A stretch of DNA of 64,000 nt from Mycolicibacterium flavescens (GTDB lineage Bacteria > Actinomycetota > Actinomycetes > Mycobacteriales > Mycobacteriaceae), in contig NZ_MIHA01000017.1 in NCBI RefSeq assembly GCF_001722335.1, positions 1-64,000 on the forward strand. Direction: 5' to 3'. The translations under genes were made by a program, and so were the position numbers. This document shows positions 1 through 9,245 of this stretch, in pieces. Under the pieces are notes generated by a model. It saw nothing but the letters and a program-made list of their open reading frames with translations. It ran no database searches and had not been told where the DNA came from. Positions within the stretch are counted from its first letter, which is position 1. Every line of letters starts with the position of its first letter.

Positions 1-900
<900 letters not shown>

Positions 901-1105
901 TGGGCACGGCGGTCGGTCGATTTGCGGCGACCGGCCTGGGACAGAACCGTATCCGCTCGCAAGGGACCCGTCACCTTTGGCGCGCAACGGCGTTTCCGGA
1001 TGCGGCAAATATTAAAAGGGCTCTAAACCGCCAGGAGTTTTCGGCGTTTACGCAGGACTATCGGCCGCTAAACCGGGTCGTAGCCAGTCTGTGACCATTC
1101 CGTTA

Positions 1106-1121
1106 TGTGACGGAAATCACC
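1106..1121. promoter_or_regulatory. CRP-type binding site upstream of rpfA
   Basis: TGTGACGGAAATCACC contains GTGA-N6-TCAC, the palindromic core recognised by mycobacterial CRP (Rv3676 family). rpfA is a known CRP target in M. tuberculosis, so position and sequence agree. A second TGTGAC at 1090-1095 lies 16 bp away as a direct repeat. Binding itself is inferred. Confidence 0.65.
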
Positions 1122-1122
1122 G

Positions 1123-1404
1123 CTATCCGCCGGCGAAAGGGGGAAGAACATCGACCGTTTGGGTATCGCGCAGCACGGTCGCGTCCGCCCGCGCGGCTAC
1201 CCCGTCGACCAGAAACGAGCAGCGTCTCAGCACTTTTGCCAGATTCTCGTTGCGCTCGGCCAGCTCTGCGACGAGTTCGGCGAGCGTCGTATCCGGTCGA
1301 AGCCGAATCGTCTCCTCATCGTTACCCGCAGCGGCGCGGGCGGCCGCGAAAAACCGCACCGTCACCGCAAGGGTCGTCAGCGTCTTCTCGTCAGGGCGCG
1401 TCAT
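1123..1404 (-). CDS. moaD2: MoaD2, molybdopterin synthase small subunit
   Basis: Ubiquitin-like sulfur carrier (93 aa) of molybdopterin synthase. Its C-terminal Gly-Gly (PPFAGG) is thiocarboxylated and gives sulfur to precursor Z / cPMP with MoaE. The beta-grasp pattern and the terminal GG are both present. The ATG at 1404 directly abuts the stop codon of moaA2 (1405-1407), so the two genes are one transcript, as at Rv0868c-Rv0869c. Length is normal for the family. Confidence 0.93.
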   Translation of the reverse strand: MTRPDEKTLTTLAVTVRFFAAARAAAGNDEETIRLRPDTTLAELVAELAERNENLAKVLRRCSFLVDGVAARADATVLRDTQTVDVLPPFAGG

Positions 1405-2466
1405 TCAGCCTCCGATCGCGCTCATCGGCCGGTCGGGTTGGACGAAGCCGGGATCGTTGATGCCGTGTCCGGCCGCCTTGGCCCACATCGCCGCGCGCCA
1501 GGCCGCCTCGACCGCGGCGTCGTCGGCTCCCGAACGCATCAGCAGCCGCAGGTCGGTTTCCTGGCGGGCGAACAGGCAGTTGCGGACCTGGCCGTCCGCG
1601 GTCAGGCGGGTGCGGTCGCAGGCGGAGCAGAACGCGTGCGAGACCGAGGCGATGATCCCGACGGTGCCACCGCCGCCGACCTGCCACAGCTCGGCGGGCG
1701 CCGATCCCCGCGGCGCGGTGTCCGGGGTGAGATCGAAGTGCTGCTGCAGCGTCGCGAGGATGTCGTCGGCGCTGAGCGCGCGCCCGCGTTCCCAGGCGTG
1801 CCCGGCGTCCAACGGCATCTGCTCGATGATGCGCAGCTGGTAGCCGTGTTCGAGGCAGAACCGCAGCAGCGCGACGGCGTCGTCCAGCCCGGTCTCCGGG
1901 TCGAGCACCGCGTTCACCTTGACCGGGTCCAGGCCGGCCGCCTTGGCCGCCGCGAGACCGGCGAGCACGTCGGAGAGGCGGTCACGACGGGTGATCGCCG
2001 CGAAGCGCGTGGGGTCGACGGTGTCCAGCGAGACATTGATGCGCCTCAGCCCGGCCCGCTTCAGCGCCTCGGCGCGGCGGGCCAGCCCGACGCCGTTGGT
2101 GGTCAGCGTGATCTCCGGGCGCGGACGCAGCGACGAGGTCGCGGCGATGACGTCCTCGAGGTGCTTGGCCACCAGCGGCTCACCGCCGGTGAACCGGACG
2201 CTGGTGATGCCCAGCCGCGTCACCGCGATGCGCAGCAGCCGGGTCAGTTCCGCGGGCCGCAGCAGCCGGTCGGACTCCAGCCAGTCCAGCCCCTCGGCCG
2301 GCATGCAGTAGGTGCAGCGCAGGTTGCAGCGGTCGGTCAGCGACACCCGCAGGTCGGTGGCGATCCGCCCGAACGTGTCGATGAGCGGACCGTCGGCGGG
2401 GGCCGAGGTGGCCGGCGCCGAGGAAATCGTGGCGACGCTGGGCAATCCGAGTCCGACGACGGTCAT
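1405..2466 (-). CDS. moaA2: MoaA2, GTP 3',8-cyclase (radical SAM)
   Basis: First enzyme of molybdenum cofactor synthesis, converting GTP to 3',8-cyclo-7,8-dihydro-GTP. It has 353 residues. The radical-SAM cluster motif CNLRCTYC gives Cys47, Cys51 and Cys54, and the C-terminal second 4Fe-4S cluster has Cys280, Cys283 and Cys297. The protein ends in Gly-Gly, as MoaA activity needs. The ATG at 2466 overlaps the stop of the YccF gene by four bases (2463-2466), so translation is probably coupled. An open frame extends further upstream, but it lies over the YccF gene and lacks family similarity. Confidence 0.95.
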   Translation of the reverse strand: MTVVGLGLPSVATISSAPATSAPADGPLIDTFGRIATDLRVSLTDRCNLRCTYCMPAEGLDWLESDRLLRPAELTRLLRIAVTRLGITSVRFTGGEPLVAKHLEDVIAATSSLRPRPEITLTTNGVGLARRAEALKRAGLRRINVSLDTVDPTRFAAITRRDRLSDVLAGLAAAKAAGLDPVKVNAVLDPETGLDDAVALLRFCLEHGYQLRIIEQMPLDAGHAWERGRALSADDILATLQQHFDLTPDTAPRGSAPAELWQVGGGGTVGIIASVSHAFCSACDRTRLTADGQVRNCLFARQETDLRLLMRSGADDAAVEAAWRAAMWAKAAGHGINDPGFVQPDRPMSAIGG

Positions 2467-2867
2467 GCGAACGCCCGGTCCGGGTTGGCCACCGAGTCGA
2501 CGGGCACGATGTCCTTGCCCAGCGGCATCAGCGACACCGGGATCAGCTTCAGGTTGGCCAGTGCGAGCGGGATGCCGATGATCGTGATCGCCATGGCGAC
2601 CGCGGTGATGATGTGTCCGAGCGCCAGCCAGACGCCGAACAGGATCACCCAGATGACGTTGCCGACCAGCGCGCCGGGGCGCGGTCCTGGTTTGTCGACG
2701 ACCGTGCGGCCGAACGGCCACAGCGCGAACACCGCGATGCGCAGCGCGGCGAAACCGAACGGGATGGTGATGATCAGTACGAAGCAGATCAGCGCCGCGA
2801 GCAGGTAGCCCAGCGCCAGCCACAGGCCGCCGAAGATCAACCAGATGACGTTCAAGAGCAATCGCAT
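2463..2867 (-). CDS. YccF-domain inner membrane protein
   Basis: 134-residue membrane protein with two copies of the YccF repeat. Each has a hydrophobic helix beginning NVIW(L/V)I and a second helix followed by a PFG or PLG turn (about residues 5-55 and 68-120). This is the Rv0870c family, whose function is unknown. It is first in a minus-strand operon with moaA2 (4-base overlap) and moaD2. Any link to molybdopterin metabolism is only contextual. Confidence 0.85.
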   Translation of the reverse strand: MRLLLNVIWLIFGGLWLALGYLLAALICFVLIITIPFGFAALRIAVFALWPFGRTVVDKPGPRPGALVGNVIWVILFGVWLALGHIITAVAMAITIIGIPLALANLKLIPVSLMPLGKDIVPVDSVANPDRAFA

Positions 2868-3019
2868 TTGGGGGTTTCTTCTCCTCGGGCGGTGGCCCCA
2901 GCCTACCGATACTGGGGTGCTGGCGAGGTCGAGGTCAGAGTAGGATCGGACAGCACGCGTCCCGGCGCATACGGGGCGCTTTCCTTATGTAAGTAGTAGA
3001 CGACAAGCGGGTGAGTTCA

Positions 3020-3430
3020 GTGCCGACCGGCCGGGTTAAGTGGTACGACGCCGAAAAGGGCTTCGGATTTCTGTCTCAGGAAGACGGGGAGGACGTCTAC
3101 GTCCGGTCGTCGGCGCTGCCCTCCGGTGTCGAGACGCTCAAGGCCGGCCAGCGCGTGGAGTTCGGGGTGGCCGCCGGTCGCCGCGGCCCGCAGGCGTTGA
3201 GCCTGAAGGTCATCGACCCGCCGCCGAGCCTGTCGCGCACCCGCCGCGAGGCCGCGGCCGCCGAGCGCAAGCACAGCCCCGACGAGCTGCACGGGATGAT
3301 CGAGGACATGATCACGCTGCTGGAGAGCGCGGTGCAGCCCGAACTGCGCAAGGGGCGCTACCCGGACCGCAAGGCCGCCCGCCGGGTCTCCGAAGTGGTG
3401 CGTGCGGTCGCCCGCGAACTCGAGGCCTGA
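3020..3430 (+). CDS. cspB: Cold-shock protein CspB
   Basis: Nucleic-acid-binding cold-shock protein with an added C-terminal segment. The N-terminal OB fold (about residues 1-68) shows the RNP1-like motif KGFGFL and the RNP2-like motif DVYVRS. The remaining half is charged and helical, as in Rv0871, giving 136 residues against about 70 for a minimal Csp. The GTG at 3020 gives the family N-terminus (M)PTGRVKWYD, with GGGTGAG just upstream. An in-frame GTG at 3011 would add three residues. Confidence 0.9.
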   Translation: MPTGRVKWYDAEKGFGFLSQEDGEDVYVRSSALPSGVETLKAGQRVEFGVAAGRRGPQALSLKVIDPPPSLSRTRREAAAAERKHSPDELHGMIEDMITLLESAVQPELRKGRYPDRKAARRVSEVVRAVARELEA

Positions 3431-3447
3431 TTCTTCTGGGGTTCGGC

Positions 3448-3510
3448 GCCGAAACTGAGCTTGTTACTGATTTCTGGCCGCTCGAACACGCATGTCTTCA
3501 GTTTCGGCGG
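3448..3510. repeat. 63-bp imperfect palindromic repeat, copy A
   Basis: Begins GCCGAAACTGA and ends TCAGTTTCGGCGG, so its ends form an 11-bp inverted repeat. It lies directly against the 3' end of the DUF559 gene. It aligns without gaps to copy B at 4403-4465 (52 of 63 positions identical by my count). The outer arms and the 3' half are conserved and the middle has diverged. It overlaps the GGCGCCGAA motif at 3445-3453. Confidence 0.8.
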
Positions 3511-4365
3511 TCATATAGTCGCGCCGGCGGCGCGTAGTGCGGCGGTGGCGCGCTCGACGATCGTGTACGGCCGGTACCGCAGCAGTTCGGCGCTGACCCG
3601 GATGATGCGCCACCCGAGCGCCTCGAGTCGGGCCTGGCGTTCGATGTCGGCCGCTCGGATCGCGGGGTTGGTCCAGTGCTGCTCGCCGTCGTACTCGACG
3701 CCGACCTTCCACTGCGGCCACCCCATGTCGATGCGCCCGACGTGCCCACGCTGGTCGTAGACGTCGATCTGGGTGTGCGACGGTCGGATACCGGCGTCGG
3801 TCAGCACCAGTCGGGTGCGGGTCTCCTGCGGTGATTCCGCACCGGGGTCCGCCAGTTCGAGCACGTCGCGCAGCTGGATCACCCCGCGAGCCCCGCGGTG
3901 GCTTTCGGCCAGCGCCGCGACGGCCGACAGTTTCAGCGAGCTGGCCTGCAGCATCGCGTCGACGCGGATGACGGCCAGCGTCCGGCCGGCTCGGCGGCCG
4001 AGGTCGAATGCCGTCCTGGCCGCTGTCGTGACGGGCAGGCCGCGGACCACGGCGACTTCGGTAGGCGGGAGAGTGTCGTTGCGCAGCACGATCCCTCGGG
4101 TCTTGTGCTGACTGGGCTGGTTGAGCTCGGCGGGCAGCCTGCGGTCGATCCACTTGGCGCCGTGTATCGCCGCGGCCGAGAGGCCGACGAGCGTCGCGCG
4201 CCGATTGGACCACAACCAGGCCGCGTACGCCTTCTGCGCCGGGGTCAGCGAGCGTCCGTGCGGGACGTACACATTGCGGTGAATCTGGTCGTAGCGGGTG
4301 GTCAGCTGATAGCGGTTGACCACACCCGCGGCGAGGGCCTCGCTACCCAGGAACGGCCAGTCCAC
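3511..4365 (-). CDS. DUF559 (Vsr-like) protein with AbiEi-like N-terminal region
   Basis: 284-residue protein. The C-terminal part (about 190-270) has the DUF559 pattern: VGVEYDGEQHW, then DIERQARLEALGWRIIRV. This belongs to the Vsr/PD-(D/E)XK-like nuclease superfamily, with acidic residues in YDGE. The N-terminal part (about 1-85) resembles the winged-helix and linker region of AbiEi-type proteins, including a VYVPHG-type turn. No partner toxin gene is adjacent. The gene sits exactly between two near-identical 63-bp palindromic repeats, at the place occupied by fadE10 in M. tuberculosis, which suggests an inserted unit. The function is unknown; DNA cleavage or mobility is inference only. Confidence 0.75.
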   Translation of the reverse strand: MDWPFLGSEALAAGVVNRYQLTTRYDQIHRNVYVPHGRSLTPAQKAYAAWLWSNRRATLVGLSAAAIHGAKWIDRRLPAELNQPSQHKTRGIVLRNDTLPPTEVAVVRGLPVTTAARTAFDLGRRAGRTLAVIRVDAMLQASSLKLSAVAALAESHRGARGVIQLRDVLELADPGAESPQETRTRLVLTDAGIRPSHTQIDVYDQRGHVGRIDMGWPQWKVGVEYDGEQHWTNPAIRAADIERQARLEALGWRIIRVSAELLRYRPYTIVERATAALRAAGATI

Positions 4366-4402
4366 GTTGATAGGACGGCCCCGCCGACGCTGCGGTTCCC
4401 TC

Positions 4403-4465
4403 GGCGAAACTGAACTTGTGTGCGAGTTTGGGGCGCTCGAACACGCATATCTTCAGTTTCGGCGG
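4403..4465. repeat. 63-bp imperfect palindromic repeat, copy B
   Basis: Starts GGCGAAACTGAAC and ends CTTCAGTTTCGGCGG. The arms CGAAACTGAA and TTCAGTTTCG form a 10-bp inverted repeat. It has the same orientation and exact length as copy A (3448-3510), starting 955 bp further on. It ends 13 bp before the start of the next gene, so it also occupies that gene's promoter region. Confidence 0.8.
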
Positions 4466-4478
4466 GCATGCTGAGCAC

Positions 4479-5492
4479 ATGGCATATGTAGCCGACACGT
4501 CCGAATCCGGCGGCGAGTTCAACCGCGACACCAAGTACATCGGCACCCGCATCACGGCCGACGGCCGCGACGGCTACCCGGTCGAACCCGGCCGCTACCG
4601 GCTCGTCGTCGCGCGGGCCTGCCCGTGGGCCAACCGCACGATCATCGTCCGCCGGCTGCTCGGACTCGAAGACGCCCTGTCGATCGGCTTCTGCGGCCCG
4701 ACCCACGACGAGGACAGCTGGACGTTCGACCTGGACCCCGGCGGCGTCGACCCGGTGCTGGGCATCCCGCGGCTCAAAGACGCCTACCTGAAGCGTTTCC
4801 CCGACTACGACAAGGGCATCACGGTCCCCGCGATCGTCGACGTGCCGACCGGTGAGGTCGTCACCAACGACTTCCCGCAGATCACCCTCGACTTCTCCAC
4901 CGAGTGGACGCAGTACCACCGCGACGGCGCGCCCGACCTCTACCCCGAGAAGCACCGCGACGAGATCGACGAAGTGGCCCAACGTATCTACACCGAGATC
5001 AACAACGGTGTGTACCGCTGCGGGTTCGCCGGATCGCAGGAGGCCTACGAGATGGCTTACGACAGATTGTTCTTCGCGCTCGACTTGCTCTCCGAGCGCC
5101 TGGATGGCCAGCGCTATCTGGTGGGCGACACGATCACCGAGGCCGACGTGCGACTGTTCACCACGCTGGCCCGCTTCGATCCGGTGTACCACGGGCACTT
5201 CAAGTGCAACCGCGCCAAGCTCTCCGAGATGCCGGTGCTGTGGGCCTACGCCCGCGACCTGTTCCAGACGCCGGGCTTCGGCGACACCATCGACTTCGTG
5301 CAGATCAAACAGCACTACTACATCGTGCACACCGACATCAACCCGACGCGCATCGTCCCCAAGGGGCCCGAGCTGTCCAACTGGCTCACCCCGCACGGTC
5401 GGGAGTCGTTGGGCGGCAGGCCCTTCGGTGACGGCACCCCGCCGGGTCCGGTGCGCGAAGGGGAGCGGGTGCCCGCCGAACACTCGGCCTAG
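4479..5492 (+). CDS. Glutathionyl-hydroquinone reductase-like (Xi-class GST) protein
   Basis: 337-residue protein of the Xi-class glutathione transferase family (YqjG/PcpF/ECM4), which reduces thiol conjugates of hydroquinones. The catalytic cysteine is Cys48 in the motif ACPWANR. The thioredoxin-like N-terminal domain is followed by the all-helical domain with YLVGDTITEADVRLF (about residues 215-235). The ATG at 4479 gives the usual N-terminus; the open frame upstream only reads through repeat copy B. Mycobacteria make mycothiol rather than glutathione, so the physiological thiol may differ. It has no operon partner: the next gene is convergent, ending 3 bp away. Confidence 0.88.
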   Translation: MAYVADTSESGGEFNRDTKYIGTRITADGRDGYPVEPGRYRLVVARACPWANRTIIVRRLLGLEDALSIGFCGPTHDEDSWTFDLDPGGVDPVLGIPRLKDAYLKRFPDYDKGITVPAIVDVPTGEVVTNDFPQITLDFSTEWTQYHRDGAPDLYPEKHRDEIDEVAQRIYTEINNGVYRCGFAGSQEAYEMAYDRLFFALDLLSERLDGQRYLVGDTITEADVRLFTTLARFDPVYHGHFKCNRAKLSEMPVLWAYARDLFQTPGFGDTIDFVQIKQHYYIVHTDINPTRIVPKGPELSNWLTPHGRESLGGRPFGDGTPPGPVREGERVPAEHSA

Positions 5493-5495
5493 CGG

Positions 5496-5975
5496 CTAGG
5501 ACCAGACGGTGCGCACCGACCACTCGGCGTGCGGTGCGGGCACCTCTTCGCCGTCGACGCGGATCAGCGTCGGCAGCATCACGGTCAGCCCGGTCAGCTT
5601 GCCGCGGCGCGGGTCGAGCGTCGGAATCGTCACCGCCAACCGGGTATTGGGCCGGAACTCCTCGATGACCTCGGCGTCCTCGTACTGGCGCAGCAACACC
5701 CACGGCGCCTTCGAGATCGCCGGGGGCACCGACAACTGCACCGCGTTGCGTTCGGTGACCGGCAGCTCGCCCTGCTCGGCGAACACCTCGCAGTCGGTGG
5801 GATCGAGCACCAGGCAGTAGCGGTACGGTCCGACCCGGACGGTCTGACCGTGCGAATACGCGCTTATCTGAGGGTATTTCGGCGGCGGTTCGGCGCGCAG
5901 TCGCCACACCAGCACACCCGTGCCGACCGACGCCAGCACTACGACGGCCGCCAGCGCGGCCAGACCGCGTCTCAC
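5496..5975 (-). CDS. DUF2771 exported or membrane-anchored protein (Rv0875c-like)
   Basis: 159-residue protein with one N-terminal hydrophobic segment (about residues 5-26) that acts as a signal or anchor. An extracytoplasmic beta-rich part follows, with two cysteines (CLVLDPTDC), as in the DUF2771 family. Function is unknown. Its GTG start (5975) overlaps the stop of the MFS gene by four bases, so the two are co-translated, as Rv0876c-Rv0875c. Confidence 0.82.
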   Translation of the reverse strand: MRRGLAALAAVVVLASVGTGVLVWRLRAEPPPKYPQISAYSHGQTVRVGPYRYCLVLDPTDCEVFAEQGELPVTERNAVQLSVPPAISKAPWVLLRQYEDAEVIEEFRPNTRLAVTIPTLDPRRGKLTGLTVMLPTLIRVDGEEVPAPHAEWSVRTVWS

Positions 5976-7630
5976 TTCCGGCCCACCGCCGCCGTGTCGG
6001 CCCGGCCGCCCTCCTGCTCGGCGAACACCGGCCGGTTACCGCCGAACCCGGGGATCAACGACTCGCCGCGGTAGCTCACCACCGTCTGCGCCAGCCCGAG
6101 GATCAGCGCCGCGGTGATCGCCGTGAAACCGATCCACAGGTCGGTGTAGACGAGCACGCCGACGGCGCCGCCGGCGACCCACGCCAACTGCAGAACCGAC
6201 TCCGACCGGCCGAACGCCGAGGCGCGCGACGCCTCGGGCAGGTCGTCCTGCAGCGACGCGTCCAGCGAGGCCTTGCCGATCGCGCTGGCCCCCGACGTCA
6301 GCAGGGTGGCGACCGCGGCCACCAGCAGGTTGCCGGTCAGCGCGGCGGCCAACGCCGCGCCGGTCACCACCGTCGCGCACCGCACCACCATCTGCGCGGG
6401 CCTGCCGAGCTTGAGCCGCGCCGCGGTGAAGTTGCCGATGAAGTTGCCGATCGCGGCGGCAGCACCGATCAGCCCGAGGATCCGCAGCTGCTCCCAGCCG
6501 CTGGCGTCGTGCGATTTGGCGACGAACGCGGGATACAGGAACAGGAAGCCGACCATCACCCTGATCGTGCACACACCCCACAGCGCGGTGATCACGTTGC
6601 GGCCCAACGGCTGACGCGCTGGTTTGGTCGACGGCTGCTGTTCGGGGTGGCGCCGCAGTTCACCGGTGCCGCCGTGGTAGCTCAGCGTCGCGGGCACCTC
6701 GCCCTCGGTGACCTCGACCCACTTCGGGATCCGCATCGACAGCGCGGCGCCGGCCACCGACACCGCGACGATCACGTACAGCGCGCCGGGCGCCTCGAAC
6801 AGCTTGAACAGGTACTCGGCGCCCGCGGCGATCCCGCCGGCCACCATGGTCCCGCCGAGCAGACCGAACATGGTGAGCCGGGAGTTCACCCGCACCAGGT
6901 CGATCGTCGGTGGCAGCACCCGGGGTGTCACTGCGCTGCGCAGCACGCTGAATGACTTGGACAGCACCATCATTCCCAGCGCACACGGGTAGAGCACCCA
7001 CGACGGGAAGCTGCCGGTCGCCCCGTCGTAGTTGGCGATCAGCACCAGCGCCAGCACCGTGCGCAGGCCGAACGAGGTGGCCAGCGCGACGCGGCGGCCG
7101 TGCTGCAGCCGGTCGAGCGCGGGACCGATCAGCGGGGCGATCACCGCGAACGGCGCGATGGTGATCAGCAGGTACAGCGCCACCTTGGCCTTGCTCTCGC
7201 CGGAGGCGGCCGCGAAGAACAAGGTGTTGGCCAGCGCGACGGCCATCGCGGCGTCGACGGCGAAGTTCGCGACCACCGGCCACGTCAGCGCGGTCAGCCC
7301 CGACTTGTCGGCCCCGTCGGCGGTGGCCGCGCGGTGCACCAGGCCGTACATCTTCGAGCCCATCTCGCGGCTGCGCTGGGCGGCGGCCCTGGTGACCGTG
7401 ACGCGTTCGCCGGCGGCGCCGCCCACGCCGCGGGGCGGGGGCGGATTCTGGAACTCGCGTACCGGTTCGTCCAGCGGGGGCAGCCAGCGGTTGGCGCTCG
7501 GCGACGGTCCGCTGCGCCGCGGCCTGCGGTAGGTGCCGTCGCTGGGATAGTTCGCCATCCCGGGATGTTCCTGGTCGTCGGCGGGCGGGCGCGGCGGGTA
7601 ATAGCGAGGGTCACGCCGCGGTCCGGTCAC
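5972..7630 (-). CDS. MFS-type multi-pass membrane protein (Rv0876c-like)
   Basis: 552-residue protein with a long polar, proline-rich cytoplasmic N-terminus (about 80 residues) and then about 12 hydrophobic segments in the major facilitator pattern. The GTG at 7630 is chosen because it gives (M)TGPRRDPRYYPPRP, close to the Rv0876c N-terminus; an earlier in-frame start at 7675 lies in the promoter of the divergent gene. The substrate is unknown. It overlaps the downstream DUF2771 gene by four bases. Confidence 0.82.
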   Translation of the reverse strand: MTGPRRDPRYYPPRPPADDQEHPGMANYPSDGTYRRPRRSGPSPSANRWLPPLDEPVREFQNPPPPRGVGGAAGERVTVTRAAAQRSREMGSKMYGLVHRAATADGADKSGLTALTWPVVANFAVDAAMAVALANTLFFAAASGESKAKVALYLLITIAPFAVIAPLIGPALDRLQHGRRVALATSFGLRTVLALVLIANYDGATGSFPSWVLYPCALGMMVLSKSFSVLRSAVTPRVLPPTIDLVRVNSRLTMFGLLGGTMVAGGIAAGAEYLFKLFEAPGALYVIVAVSVAGAALSMRIPKWVEVTEGEVPATLSYHGGTGELRRHPEQQPSTKPARQPLGRNVITALWGVCTIRVMVGFLFLYPAFVAKSHDASGWEQLRILGLIGAAAAIGNFIGNFTAARLKLGRPAQMVVRCATVVTGAALAAALTGNLLVAAVATLLTSGASAIGKASLDASLQDDLPEASRASAFGRSESVLQLAWVAGGAVGVLVYTDLWIGFTAITAALILGLAQTVVSYRGESLIPGFGGNRPVFAEQEGGRADTAAVGRK

Positions 7631-7718
7631 GGTCTCGATTGTCCACCATCGACCCGGTATCGGGCGTGCAGGCAACCGGTGTGGCTACCGGTTCACCGGT
7701 CAGGCACTATTAGGAGCG

Positions 7719-8480
7719 ATGGACAGTGTGACCGAATCCGCCGAGCGCCCGGACCTGGAGGCGGTGCTTCTGGGTGCCGTCGACGACGCGCGCGCGGCGA
7801 TCGTCGAGTTCAGCGGTGAAGACACCGTCGGCGAATATCTGGGCGCCAGTTTCGACGACCCCGCCGCGGCCACCCATCGCTTCCTCGCCGAGCTGCCGGG
7901 GTACCGCGGTTGGCAGTGGGCCGTGGTGGTCGCGGCGTGGCCGGGCGCCGACCACGCGACCATCAGCGAGGTCGTGCTCGTTCCGGGCCCGACGGCGCTG
8001 CTGGCGCCGAAATGGGTGCCCTGGGATCAGCGGGTCCGTCCCGGTGACCTGGGCCCCGGCGATCTGCTCGCACCGCCGGCCGACGATCCGCGCCTGGTGC
8101 CCGGTTATCTGGCGTCCGGCGATCCCGAGGTCGACGAGGTCGCCGCCGAGGTCGGCCTGGGCCGGCGCCAGGTGCTGAGCCTGTGGGGCCGCACCGAGGC
8201 CGCGCAGCGGTGGCACGACGGTGAGTACGGTCCGGGTTCGGCGATGGCGCGGTCGACGCGCCGGGTCTGCCGCGACTGCGGGTTCTACCTTCCGCTGGCC
8301 GGGTCGCTGGGCCGGATGTTCGGCGTCTGCGCCAACGAGTTCTCCGCCGACGGGCACGTCGTCGACTCCGAATACGGTTGCGGCGCACACTCGGACACCC
8401 CGCAGCCGGCCGGTGGTGGCTCGCCGTTGTACGACCCGTACGACGACGGCGTGCTCGATCTGACCGAGTCGGCCGACTAG
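7719..8480 (+). CDS. DUF3027 protein (Rv0877-like)
   Basis: 253-residue soluble protein of the DUF3027 family, conserved in actinomycetes and of unknown function. The C-terminal third carries a cysteine cluster (VCRDCGFY, FGVCANEF, YGCGAHSD) that could bind a metal. The N-terminal region is rich in Asp/Glu and Ala. It is transcribed divergently from the MFS gene and its stop overlaps that of the convergent SRPBCC gene by three bases (CTAG). Confidence 0.85.
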   Translation: MDSVTESAERPDLEAVLLGAVDDARAAIVEFSGEDTVGEYLGASFDDPAAATHRFLAELPGYRGWQWAVVVAAWPGADHATISEVVLVPGPTALLAPKWVPWDQRVRPGDLGPGDLLAPPADDPRLVPGYLASGDPEVDEVAAEVGLGRRQVLSLWGRTEAAQRWHDGEYGPGSAMARSTRRVCRDCGFYLPLAGSLGRMFGVCANEFSADGHVVDSEYGCGAHSDTPQPAGGGSPLYDPYDDGVLDLTESAD

Positions 8481-8929
8481 CGCTCCGCCGCGGCCTTGAT
8501 GCGCGCGAGCGTCTCGTTCATCCCCTCGAGCAGTTCCCGCTCGAAGTTGGGCACCCCGCCCATCGCGGCGTTGACCAGCAGCGTGGACACCGGCTTGACG
8601 CCGTTCTCGGCGTGCCGGGTCTCCACCAGCCGGGTGCCCGACGCGGTCGGTTCGAGCTCGTAGCTCCACACGGTGTTGTTCTCGTTGACCCGGAACGCCA
8701 GCTTCTTCTCCGGAACGAACTCGGTGATCCGGCTGGTCGTCGGCCAGAAGAGGAACTTGCGGCGGTTGAGGTTGATGGTGCGCGCGCCCGCGCGCAGCGG
8801 CCCGAACGCCTTCATGGCCCGGCACTGCGGGCTCCACTGGGGCATGTTCTTCAGATCTGAGACCAGCTCCCACACCTTGCCCACCGGGGCGTTGATGTCG
8901 ATCTCGGCCTGCAACAACGGCGCCGCCAT
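8477..8929 (-). CDS. SRPBCC / polyketide-cyclase-like protein
   Basis: 150-residue START/Bet v 1-fold protein. It opens with AEIDINAPVGKVWELVSDLKNMPQWSP, typed here only as the family signature region (residues 8-34), and ends with the long amphipathic C-terminal helix. Such proteins bind hydrophobic ligands; the ligand here is unknown. The ATG at 8929 has a GGAGG-type site a few bases upstream. It is 12 bp downstream of the DUF2530 gene on the same strand, so the two may be co-transcribed. Confidence 0.85.
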   Translation of the reverse strand: MAAPLLQAEIDINAPVGKVWELVSDLKNMPQWSPQCRAMKAFGPLRAGARTINLNRRKFLFWPTTSRITEFVPEKKLAFRVNENNTVWSYELEPTASGTRLVETRHAENGVKPVSTLLVNAAMGGVPNFERELLEGMNETLARIKAAAER

Positions 8930-8941
8930 CGCTTCCTCCTG

Positions 8942-9184
8942 TCAGGTCAAACCGCTCTGGGCTCCGCGGGACCCGCGGCGCACAGCGCGACGTTGCCACA
9001 TCACGATCGAAGTGCCAAGCACGCCGACCCCGAGGCCGGCCACCGTGTACGGGCGCCACCCGTGCAGTTCCGAGACGGTGAACGCCAGGATCGTGGCCAG
9101 CACCCACCCCACGGTGATCACGATGATCACCGGCTCGGGTTTGAGCAGGATGGCCGGCAGCTCCGGCGGTCGCGGCGGGGTCAT
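8942..9184 (-). CDS. DUF2530 small membrane protein (Rv0879c-like)
   Basis: 80-residue protein with two predicted membrane helices (about residues 19-40 and 46-64) and a basic tail, as in the DUF2530 family. The ATG at 9184 gives (M)TPPRPPEL, the family start; the open frame upstream runs into the divergent MarR gene. Function is unknown. Confidence 0.8.
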   Translation of the reverse strand: MTPPRPPELPAILLKPEPVIIVITVGWVLATILAFTVSELHGWRPYTVAGLGVGVLGTSIVMWQRRAVRRGSRGAQSGLT

Positions 9185-9245
9185 TGCTATGAAAGGTAGT
9201 CCATTGTGCTCACGTACCGCCTGACCGCTCGATACCCTTTGCCAT

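Noticed and set aside
1009..1014. TAATAT as the rpfA -10 box (minus strand)
   Set aside because: It is a good hexamer, but no convincing -35 partner was found and the start of transcription cannot be fixed from sequence alone.
3460..4510. Similar short peptides (M-T/P-AETEDMRVRA) readable from both palindromic repeats
   Set aside because: They are too short, are fused to unrelated shadow frames and have no start signals; the similarity simply reflects the DNA repeat.
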